Positions 1-5,604 of a DNA stretch of 5,604 bases are shown here, piece by piece (position 1 is the stretch's first letter; each line of letters begins with the position of its first letter). Under the pieces are notes generated by a model. That model was not told the DNA's origin and did not search any database. It was given only the letters and a program-made list of their open reading frames with translations. Position numbers and translations under genes: made by a program. The DNA is taken from assembly GCA_002399435.1 (NCBI GenBank), contig DHDO01000050.1, positions 11,889-17,492 of the forward strand, given 5' to 3'. This stretch comes from Firmicutes bacterium UBA4874 (GTDB lineage Bacteria > Bacillota > Clostridia > Caldicoprobacterales > DTU083).

Positions 1-2267
1 GCCTCCCATTCGGTTATATTATCCCGGACAACGGCAGGAATGCTCCTTTCCCCCCATTGATCCTTTACCACAAGTGAAACGGAAGAACGCACCCGACAGA
101 CTGCCTTTTGGTCCGCATGCAGGACAGCCCGCTCCAGAATCCCATCTTTCCATTCCATATCCACCTGAAAGCCGCCGCGCGCACGCAGTCCCCGGACACA
201 CCCGTCCTTCCATTCATCCGGGAGTGCCGGAAGCAGTGCGATCTCCTCCTGATGCGACTGGAGCAGCATCTCCGCAATCCCGGCAATGCCTCCGAAGTTC
301 CCGTCAATCTGGAAGGGCGGATGATTGTCAAATAAATTGGGAAGAGTGGACTTTGCCAGCAATGCCCCGACATTTTCATAAGCCTTTTCTCCATTCTCCA
401 GCCGCGCCCAGAAGTTTATAATCCACGCCCGGCTCCATCCCGTATGCCCGCCGCCGTTTTCCAGTCTTCTCTCCAGGGTCCTTCTGGCTGCCCTGGCCAG
501 CTCCGGTGTTTTCTCCGGCGAGATCTGGGTCCCCGGACACAGGGCAAACAAATGGGATATGTGGCGATGCCCCGGCTCCGGCTCTTCATAATCCTCCTGC
601 CATTCCATCAGCTGTCCGTATTTTCCGATCTTCGGCTTTGGCAGTCGCTCCATTCTTTTTTTCAAATCCTGCCTGAATTCCTCATCCTGATTTAAAATTT
701 TACTTAAATCGATACAGCGATGAAACAGCTCCCGGACAATCTGTATGTCCATGGATGGCCCCATACACAGGGATCCCGTCTCTCCACCCGGCAGCCGGTA
801 TTGATTTTCCGGGGAGGCGGATGGGCCTGTCACCAGATTGCCGTTCTGATCTTCCACCATATAATCCACAAAAAACTGCGCCGCGTCCTTCATAATGGGA
901 TAAGCCCAGGCAGCAAAGGACTGGGAAGGATGAAATGCGTAATGTTCCCAAAGGTGCAGGCACAGCCATGCCGCACCCATTGGCCACAATGCGTTGCGGG
1001 GCATGCTGGAATCCGGTGCCGTATCCGCCCATATATTTGTGTTGTGATGGGCGACAAATCCTCTGCAGTGATAGAGCTTCGCCGCGGTATGTTTTCCGTT
1101 TTCCCGTATTCGTTCAATGAAATCAAACAATGGAAGATGGCATTCGCTCAGATTGCACACTTCCGCCGGCCAGTAATTCATTTCCGTATTGATATTGATC
1201 GTATATTTTGATTCCCAGGGAGGAGTGAAGCTATCATTCCATATTCCCTGCAGATTGGCCGGAAGACATCCGGGCCGGGAAGAGGAAATAAGCAGATATC
1301 TTCCGAATTGAAAATATAAATTGATGAGGCCATTATCTTTTCCCCCGCCGGCTACCCGGTTCAATCTCTCATCTGTCGGAAGGGATCTCAGGCTATCGTC
1401 TTCCTCCCGGATTGCAAAATATACTCTTTGAAAAAGGGAGCGGTAATCTGCAATATGATCTCCCCTCAGAATATCATAGGGCTTGGACGCAGCGGCTTCG
1501 ATCTGCTTCAAACACACTTTTTCCGGATCCGGATGCCGATATGTCGTGTTGGCAGCTAAATAAAGGGTGACGGCATTGGCCTGTTCCACACAGATAAAAT
1601 CGCCCAATGTCTTTGTTGTTCCGCCTTCCTCTGCGGCCTGCGCAATACATGAGAACGAGACTCCATCCTGTCCGCATTTCCCTTCCAAAGCAATGCTCCT
1701 GTCGCAAAGGTTTCGGGTGCCGACATCAAACGGCCTTCGGTCCAGATTGACATGGAAGCTAATCGACCCCGGCTTATTGCAGGTAAGCCGGATCACCAGA
1801 ACCTGATCCGGCGCACTGGAAAATATCTCACGCTGATAGGAAACATCATCGATCGTGTACCGTATGAAAATCATCCCTCTGTCCAGATCCAGCCAGCGGT
1901 GATAATCCTTTACCTCACCGTCCTGCCCGTCAAACCATATCGTCAGATTCCCGAGAGATTGATAGGGCTTGAGATTTTTTGGAACGGATGTCATGGTCAT
2001 CTGCGCAAGCCGGTCTGCTTCCTTTGGCTTTCCATGGAACAAAAGCTGTCTTACCTGCGCAAGATGTGAAAAGCCGTCCGGATTGATCCTGTCCAGAGGC
2101 CCGCCATACCATATGGATTCTTCGTTTAACTGAATTCTTTCCTCCCGGACCTTTCCAAATACCATCGCTCCCAGCCTTCCATTTCCGACTGGAAGAGCCT
2201 GAAACCATTTTCTTGCCGGTTTTGTATACCACAGGCAGGTATCCGGATTGCCCTCCTCCTGCGTCAT
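1..2267 (-). CDS. GH95 alpha-L-fucosidase, C-terminus cut by window edge
   Basis: The enzyme is predicted to hydrolyse terminal alpha-L-fucose, typically alpha-1,2-linked, by the inverting GH95 mechanism. The frame is open without interruption for 755 codons from ATG 2267 to the left edge; the family is usually about 750-800 residues, so only a few C-terminal residues are missing. N-terminal beta-domain motifs are [11 protein letters not shown] (residues 28-38) and [12 protein letters not shown] (46-57). The (alpha/alpha)6 catalytic region has NLQGIW (338-343) followed by [17 protein letters not shown] (407-413), SPEN (E487), HRHISHL (567-573), [10 protein letters not shown] (606-615) and IDGNFGG (D655). 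From knowledge of Bifidobacterium bifidum AfcA, E487 should be the general acid, and N409, N411 and D655 the water-activating set. H407 matches the histidine linked with fucose rather than L-galactose preference. The N-terminus ([10 protein letters not shown]) has no signal peptide, so a cytoplasmic location is inferred. The start is fixed by a perfect ribosome binding site. The family is certain; the exact linkage is not. Confidence 0.95.
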   Translation of the reverse strand, partial: MTQEEGNPDTCLWYTKPARKWFQALPVGNGRLGAMVFGKVREERIQLNEESIWYGGPLDRINPDGFSHLAQVRQLLFHGKPKEADRLAQMTMTSVPKNLKPYQSLGNLTIWFDGQDGEVKDYHRWLDLDRGMIFIRYTIDDVSYQREIFSSAPDQVLVIRLTCNKPGSISFHVNLDRRPFDVGTRNLCDRSIALEGKCGQDGVSFSCIAQAAEEGGTTKTLGDFICVEQANAVTLYLAANTTYRHPDPEKVCLKQIEAAASKPYDILRGDHIADYRSLFQRVYFAIREEDDSLRSLPTDERLNRVAGGGKDNGLINLYFQFGRYLLISSSRPGCLPANLQGIWNDSFTPPWESKYTININTEMNYWPAEVCNLSECHLPLFDFIERIRENGKHTAAKLYHCRGFVAHHNTNIWADTAPDSSMPRNALWPMGAAWLCLHLWEHYAFHPSQSFAAWAYPIMKDAAQFFVDYMVEDQNGNLVTGPSASPENQYRLPGGETGSLCMGPSMDIQIVRELFHRCIDLSKILNQDEEFRQDLKKRMERLPKPKIGKYGQLMEWQEDYEEPEPGHRHISHLFALCPGTQISPEKTPELARAARRTLERRLENGGGHTGWSRAWIINFWARLENGEKAYENVGALLAKSTLPNLFDNHPPFQIDGNFGGIAGIAEMLLQSHQEEIALLPALPDEWKDGCVRGLRARGGFQVDMEWKDGILERAVLHADQKAVCRVRSSVSLVVKDQWGERSIPAVVRDNITEWE

Positions 2268-2276
2268 GAAAATGAG

Positions 2277-2285
2277 ACCTCCTTT
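2277..2285 (-). promoter_or_regulatory. Ribosome binding site of the GH95 gene
   Basis: The minus strand reads AAAGGAGGT, fully complementary to the 16S rRNA 3' end, with 9 nt before ATG 2267. This decides the start. A second AGGAGG lies at 2252-2260, inside codons 3-5, but no in-frame ATG follows until codon 35, which is within the conserved [11 protein letters not shown] motif, so it is not used as a start signal. Confidence 0.9.
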
Positions 2286-2293
2286 GAACAGCC

Positions 2294-2307
2294 TGAAAGT
2301 GCTTTCA
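2294..2307. promoter_or_regulatory. Catabolite-responsive element (cre), probable CcpA site
   Basis: The plus strand reads TGAAAGTGCTTTCA. It matches 9 of the 10 specified positions of the cre consensus TGWNANCGNTNWCA and differs by one base from the ideal palindrome TGAAAGCGCTTTCA. It lies 8 nt upstream of the GH95 ribosome binding site and about 115 nt downstream of the predicted transcription start. CcpA bound there would act as a roadblock to elongation, a known mode for downstream cre sites. Related LacI/GalR-family repressors bind similar palindromes, so a local regulator is an alternative. Confidence 0.7.
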
Positions 2308-2427
2308 ATCAAATAGGAATGTAATAGTATTGGATCTGATGATAAGTTCTTCTACAAAAGATTTAATTATCCTTCAATTTAAATAAATTTTTATTAATAG
2401 TTTAGTAATAATCTTCCTCAATTTTAA

Positions 2428-2472
2428 ATTATGATTGCTTACAGATATTTATTTCAAAAAAAACAAAAAAAT
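2428..2472 (-). promoter_or_regulatory. Predicted sigma-A promoter of the GH95 gene
   Basis: On the minus strand the -35 box is TTGAAA (2452-2457, 5 of 6 consensus bases) and the -10 box is CATAAT (2428-2433, 5 of 6), with an 18-bp spacer. Directly upstream of the -35 are two T-runs of 7 and 8 bases separated by one G (2456-2470), which resemble an UP element. The transcription start would be near 2421, giving a leader of about 150 nt. The surrounding DNA is very AT-rich, so chance matches are possible; a weaker alternative, TTGAGG with TATTAA, lies about 25 nt downstream. Confidence 0.5.
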
Positions 2473-2527
2473 ATTCTTTTAGGATGTTTATTTTTTGTAC
2501 GATTGGTTATTATAATATTGTAAGTTA

Positions 2528-2545
2528 CCCAAACCCCCAAACCCC
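2528..2545 (-). other. G-run cluster with regular TTT spacing
   Basis: The minus strand reads GGGGTTTGGGGGTTTGGG: three G-runs of 4, 5 and 3 bases with identical TTT spacers. A fourth run of six G lies at 2559-2564, within the adjacent terminator hairpin and separated by 13 nt. This is a possible but non-canonical G-quadruplex, because only three runs are closely spaced. No function is assigned. Confidence 0.5.
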
Positions 2546-2549
2546 TTAC

Positions 2550-2585
2550 ATAAAAGAGCCCCCCAAATTCGAGGGGCTCTTTTAT
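2550..2585. terminator. Rho-independent terminator, probably bidirectional
   Basis: A 13-bp perfect stem pairs 2550-2562 with 2573-2585 (core AAAAGAGCCCC / GGGGCTCTTTT) around a 10-nt loop. For the minus-strand GH38 transcript it lies 183 nt past the stop codon and is followed by TTTTATGTAAG, a modest U tract. Read on the plus strand the tail is TTTTATTTTAT, a better U tract. It separates the GH38 unit from the GH95 promoter. Confidence 0.88.
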
Positions 2586-2606
2586 TTTATCCGTTTTTCA
2601 TTTTTT

Positions 2607-2739
2607 GTTCTTTCTGTCCTGTCGTCGTTCTTTCTGTCGTTGCTCTTTCCACCCTGCTGTGTTCTTTCTGTTCTGTCGCTGTCCTTTCCATCCTGCTTGT
2701 GTTCCTTCTGTTCTGTCGTTGCTCTTTCTGTCCGGTTGT
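2607..2739. repeat. Tandem minisatellite, about 20-bp unit, seven units
   Basis: Imperfect units begin at 2607, 2627, 2642, 2661, 2681, 2701 and 2721, with lengths 20, 15, 19, 20, 20, 20 and 19 bp; a decayed unit may follow at 2740. The plus-strand consensus is close to GTTCTTTCTGTCCTGTCGTT. Alternate units are more alike, giving a 39-40-bp higher-order period (compare 2661-2700 with 2701-2739). Only two A residues (2651 and 2690) occur in 133 bp, so the GH38 mRNA tail is A/G/C with almost no U. It lies between the GH38 stop and its terminator, so it is transcribed as 3' untranslated RNA. The units are contiguous with no unique spacers, so this is not CRISPR. Confidence 0.85.
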
Positions 2740-2768
2740 CCTTCTTTTATTCCTGGCCTCATCCGCCT

Positions 2769-5489
2769 TTACAGAAACTCCACCCGAAACGTAAACACCT
2801 TATAGGGCTCCACGCCGAAGGATACGTGGTTTTCGGAAATCCGGACATCCAGCTCCGACTCCACCGGCTTTTCATTGATATCCACACAATAGGCCTTCGC
2901 AATGTTTCGACTGAAGGACATCTCCACTCTGGTTCTTCTGCCTTCCGTCTCAAATCCCCTCAGTATCATACTATCGGTATCCGTACTGTCCTCCGGCATT
3001 TTAATCGCCTGGACAGCAATGCCGCCTTCCTGGATTTTCATGAAGCTGCCGCGGGGCAGAAGCTCGCCTTTATGCGGCCTGCCGGACACCACGCAGATCG
3101 GGTGACTGCAGTTATAGGCTTCCTCAATCAGTTCCCGGTTGGAAGTAACATTGGGCAGGGACGCAAAGAAACCAAACGTATGGAGACCCACCTCCGGATA
3201 AGGATCCGGATCATAGGAGGCGCGGATCAGGCTGAGGCTGATGGAATTTTTCACACAGCGGAATCCGTGTCTGGTGCCGGCAATCAGGGTCAGTGCCTTT
3301 CGTCCCGAATCTTTTGGCATGGCTGCCGCCCAGCTGCCGGCGGGAACATCCATATCGGTTTCATCCCGTTCAATGGTCCCGGAGGGAATATCATACCGAT
3401 AAGCACGACAGTCATACCCAACCGGCATATAGAAACTCAGCTGCGGAACCCCCTTCTCCGGATTTCCCAATTCAAGGAAATCGCACTCCACTTCAAAGCC
3501 CAGCCTTGAACTGCCCCGATCCAGATAAACGCGGACACGAATCGTGGACTTCCCAGAGGATGCAGTATAGGACAGGGACTGCCGGAGCAGGCCTTCCCCG
3601 TTTTGAAGGGAAGTGAATTTCACACCGCCTTCGTTGATATTTGTAATCCTGCGATAACTTCCCACCACCCACGAGGTCATACCCGGGCTGTCTTCCTCCT
3701 CAATCAGCCGAAAAACACCGGCAGGCCGGTGAGGATCAATGATCTCATGACGGTTGGCCTTGTCCGTCATGGAAACGATGGCACCAGTACGGGGATCAAA
3801 CACCACTTTCAGACGTTCGTTTTCCAGAGTATGGTTGTTTCGCCTCTCCACTCTGGGCTGCGATGGAAACGGGGGTAAAACATCCTCCGCTTCTTTCTCC
3901 GTAAGAAGATATGTCGCATACCCCATTGCCGGAACATGTGCGGGAATCAGCACCTTGAAACAATGATGCCCGAAATAAGGAATATCCTGTTCGGAAAGCA
4001 GCTGATAAGGAACCTCCTTGCCATCAGAATCCAGGAACTGTATGTTTTCCTTCTTTCCTTCCCAGTCCCGGACCATCACCTCAACCAGCTCCGTTCTGGC
4101 ATAAAGGGAGGGATTAAAGAGGTGATAAATCCTCCTGGAAGCCCATGCAGAAGTATCAATATGGGATGCGATGCTGCGCAGGGCACGGCTGGCCTCTGTA
4201 TCTGTCAGCGCAGCCGCCTGCTGATAGAGGCCCATGGCATATTCCCTGGCATCCGCCGTGCACGACCCGGACAGGATATCATGAAATTGATTGAGCAACA
4301 CCTTTTCCCAGGCCTCTTCCATCTGCCGGGTTGGATAGGACGCTCCCACAGATAAAGAAGCAGCCGATGCAAAAGCTTCCGTCTCATTCAGCTTATTCTG
4401 CAGAATGGCATTTTCCTTTTTGATCCGGGACTGACTGGTATAGCAGCCGGTAAATATGGGATTCAGCTCACCGGTTACCACAGGCAGCTGATCGCTGATC
4501 TCCTCCACCAATGCAAAGTACTCCGCATAGGTGCCAAACTCCATCCTGGGAAAAACCGGCCAGTCCGCCATATCCATAATTGATTCGATATCCCTTCGGG
4601 TAGGGCCGCCGCCGTGATCACCCACACCATAAACCTTCAGCATGGTATCCATATGGTGTTCACTGCAAAATCCCGGCACATAATATGCCATGGAAGGCTC
4701 GATGGCACCCATATACCATGCTGGCTCCCGATAAACAATGACCGATTTGCGGGAAGGCGCTTTCCAGCGGTAAAGCGTATAGCCGTCATACCCCCGGCAA
4801 TGGTAATAATACCGGACTCCCCCTCTTGCAAGAATTTCCGGTACATTCAGGCTGTGACCGAAGGTATCCGGCTCAAAATCCAGATTCAGGCTGTCCGGGT
4901 CAATATCCAGCATTTTGGACAGGGTACGCTTTGTATAAAGAATATGGCGTGCCATGCTTTCCCCGTTGGCCATGTTCTTGTCGTGCTCCACCCATGTGGA
5001 AGCCGTAACTTCCCAGCGGCCTTCGTGAATCCTTTTTTTGATCTCCTCCAGCATGGGGGGATCGTACTCCTCCACAATCCGATAAACGGAAGCCTGGGAT
5101 TGCGAAAATTTAAACCGGGGATAGTCCTCCATCAGGCCGAGCATGGTGCGCAATGTATCCAGCACGACGGTGACCGTCTCCTCCCACCGCCACATCCAGT
5201 TCATATCCATATGGGCATGGGCGACACACAGCATGCGATATTTCTTTGCATCCTCCGACAACGGAGCCAGCTTTTTTTCCGCCGCCCTGGCCGTTTTTTC
5301 CGTTATGGTGCCTTCCCGGGCAATTTCACCGGACAGAAAATCCAGGCAATCCGTCAGGTTTTCATCATACTGATGCTCCAATACTTTATTCAGCTGAACG
5401 GCATATTCCAATTGGGATGTGATCCTCTTCGCCCAATAATGGTCTGCCTTTTCTTCCACAAACTTCAATTTATCCATAATATTACTCAT
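2769..5489 (-). CDS. GH38 alpha-mannosidase
   Basis: This retaining, zinc-dependent alpha-mannosidase is predicted to release terminal alpha-D-mannose from oligosaccharides. It has 906 residues from the chosen start, close to bacterial GH38 enzymes such as MngB and the streptococcal alpha-mannosidase. The N-terminal catalytic domain (about residues 85-350) has VAHAHMDMNW, where H93 and D95 should bind zinc, and EPDTFGHS with nucleophile D208. YGVGDHGGGPTR (287-298) is the family's glycine-rich motif. The helical middle domain (about 350-440) contains NQFHDILSG with zinc ligand H403. Beta-rich C-terminal domains follow to a TAA stop. There is no signal peptide or membrane segment, so it should be cytoplasmic. 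An in-frame ATG at 5516 would give 915 residues, but the predicted transcription start lies only about 11 nt before it with no ribosome binding site, whereas ATG 5489 has AAAGGAG upstream. It is the only gene visible before its terminator. The family is certain; linkage specificity cannot be read from sequence. Confidence 0.95.
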   Translation of the reverse strand: MSNIMDKLKFVEEKADHYWAKRITSQLEYAVQLNKVLEHQYDENLTDCLDFLSGEIAREGTITEKTARAAEKKLAPLSEDAKKYRMLCVAHAHMDMNWMWRWEETVTVVLDTLRTMLGLMEDYPRFKFSQSQASVYRIVEEYDPPMLEEIKKRIHEGRWEVTASTWVEHDKNMANGESMARHILYTKRTLSKMLDIDPDSLNLDFEPDTFGHSLNVPEILARGGVRYYYHCRGYDGYTLYRWKAPSRKSVIVYREPAWYMGAIEPSMAYYVPGFCSEHHMDTMLKVYGVGDHGGGPTRRDIESIMDMADWPVFPRMEFGTYAEYFALVEEISDQLPVVTGELNPIFTGCYTSQSRIKKENAILQNKLNETEAFASAASLSVGASYPTRQMEEAWEKVLLNQFHDILSGSCTADAREYAMGLYQQAAALTDTEASRALRSIASHIDTSAWASRRIYHLFNPSLYARTELVEVMVRDWEGKKENIQFLDSDGKEVPYQLLSEQDIPYFGHHCFKVLIPAHVPAMGYATYLLTEKEAEDVLPPFPSQPRVERRNNHTLENERLKVVFDPRTGAIVSMTDKANRHEIIDPHRPAGVFRLIEEEDSPGMTSWVVGSYRRITNINEGGVKFTSLQNGEGLLRQSLSYTASSGKSTIRVRVYLDRGSSRLGFEVECDFLELGNPEKGVPQLSFYMPVGYDCRAYRYDIPSGTIERDETDMDVPAGSWAAAMPKDSGRKALTLIAGTRHGFRCVKNSISLSLIRASYDPDPYPEVGLHTFGFFASLPNVTSNRELIEEAYNCSHPICVVSGRPHKGELLPRGSFMKIQEGGIAVQAIKMPEDSTDTDSMILRGFETEGRRTRVEMSFSRNIAKAYCVDINEKPVESELDVRISENHVSFGVEPYKVFTFRVEFL

Positions 5490-5504
5490 CGTTATGTAAT
5501 CACA

Positions 5505-5511
5505 CTCCTTT
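5505..5511 (-). promoter_or_regulatory. Ribosome binding site of the GH38 gene
   Basis: The minus strand reads AAAGGAG, 15 nt before ATG 5489. The spacing is long but usable. This site overlaps codons 2-4 of the longer reading from ATG 5516, so it cannot serve that start; it is the main evidence for the shorter protein. Confidence 0.6.
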
Positions 5512-5515
5512 TGCA

Positions 5516-5529
5516 TGGGATGGCTTTCA
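5516..5529. promoter_or_regulatory. Weak cre-like sequence at the GH38 transcription start
   Basis: The minus strand reads TGAAAGCCATCCCA, matching 8 of the 10 specified cre positions, with the central CG and one flanking position altered. Its left half, TGAAAGC, is identical to the left half of the GH95 cre box read on the same strand. It overlaps the predicted transcription start, a typical repressing position. Chance similarity is quite possible. Confidence 0.25.
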
Positions 5530-5533
5530 CCCT

Positions 5534-5562
5534 ATTATATTATTCTTTACGAAAAATACAAA
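5534..5562 (-). promoter_or_regulatory. Predicted sigma-A promoter of the GH38 gene
   Basis: A perfect TATAAT -10 box lies at 5534-5539 on the minus strand. The -35 is weak: TTTGTA at 17-bp spacing (5557-5562) or TTGTAT at 16 bp, each 3 of 6 consensus bases, which would suit an activated or moderately weak promoter. The transcription start would be near 5527. The remaining sequence to the window end (5563-5604) shows no gene. Confidence 0.55.
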
Positions 5563-5604
5563 TCCTTTCTTGCTTTGGAATCGAAAGATGCCAAAAGTTG
5601 CCGA

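Larger units (their letters stand above)
2268..2768. other. 501-bp intergenic region between GH38 and GH95
   Basis: I support no gene here. From right to left it holds the GH38 3' tail with a 20-bp minisatellite (2607-2739), a hairpin terminator (2550-2585), a cluster of C-runs (2528-2545), an AT-rich block from about 2308 to 2527 with the GH95 promoter, then a cre box and ribosome binding site. Base composition changes sharply: nearly A-free on the plus strand at the right, and strongly AT-rich in the middle. I found no tRNA, recognised riboswitch or insertion-sequence end. The GH95 leader (about 2268-2421) shows no strong conserved fold to my eye. Confidence 0.85.

Noticed and set aside
720..1211. 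163-codon plus-strand open frame
   Set aside because: It is antisense to the GH95 catalytic core, which carries all expected family motifs in the opposite strand; no recognisable protein features.
1930..2232. 100-codon minus-strand open frame near the GH95 start
   Set aside because: It is a shifted frame of the GH95 N-terminal domain. The true frame, from ATG 2267, is open to the window edge and carries the family motifs.
2252..2260. AGGAGGAGG as a possible ribosome binding site
   Set aside because: It lies inside codons 3-5 of GH95; no suitable start codon follows at normal spacing, and the next in-frame ATG is codon 35 in a conserved motif.
1..2267. Frameshifted or broken GH95 pseudogene, since no short-frame call covers it
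   Set aside because: Codon-by-codon translation shows one uninterrupted frame. It simply lacks a stop codon because the window ends before the gene does.
2607..2739. CRISPR-like array
   Set aside because: The units are contiguous, degenerate and about 20 bp long with no unique spacers and no cas genes.
2484..3509. 341-codon plus-strand open frame
   Set aside because: It lies antisense to the conserved GH38 C-terminal region and starts with no ribosome binding site. Its hydrophobic first part is only the translation of the pyrimidine-rich minisatellite.
4205..4387. Short minus-strand frames within GH38 (for example 4205-4387, 4637-4846, 4886-5077)
   Set aside because: These are out-of-frame shadows of the GH38 coding sequence with no start signals and no family features.

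Overview
The window carries two co-directional glycoside hydrolase genes, both on the minus strand, separated by a 501-bp intergenic region of unusual composition. Transcription runs from high to low coordinates. The upstream gene (2769-5489) encodes a GH38 alpha-mannosidase. The downstream gene (2267 to beyond the left edge) encodes a GH95 alpha-L-fucosidase that is nearly complete: 755 codons are visible and only the extreme C-terminus is missing.

Organism: AAAGGAGG-type ribosome binding sites, TTGAAA/TATAAT-type promoters, a near-ideal CcpA cre box, AT-rich spacers and roughly half-GC coding sequence point to a Bacillota gut anaerobe, probably Lachnospiraceae-like. This is inferred from style and was not confirmed by any search.

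Layout from right to left: (i) 5517-5604, GH38 promoter region with a clear TATAAT; (ii) GH38 alpha-mannosidase, where the promoter position argues for the ATG at 5489 rather than the one at 5516; (iii) a 185-nt 3' tail holding a roughly 20-bp minisatellite (2607-2739) with only two A residues on the plus strand, so the mRNA is almost free of uracil; (iv) a 13-bp hairpin terminator (2550-2585); (v) a cluster of G-runs on the minus strand (2528-2545); (vi) a very AT-rich stretch with the GH95 promoter (2428-2472); (vii) a roughly 150-nt leader with a cre box (2294-2307) and a perfect AAAGGAGGT ribosome binding site (2277-2285); (viii) the GH95 fucosidase.

Function: neither enzyme has a signal peptide or membrane segment, so both should act in the cytoplasm on imported oligosaccharides. 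Together they would remove terminal L-fucose and D-mannose from host-type or plant glycans. The transporter and regulator expected for such a locus are not in the window. The terminator and separate promoter suggest two transcription units. The cre box suggests carbon catabolite control of the fucosidase, with a weaker similar sequence at the GH38 start. I see no mobile element, CRISPR array, tRNA or rRNA. The least ordinary material is the intergenic region.
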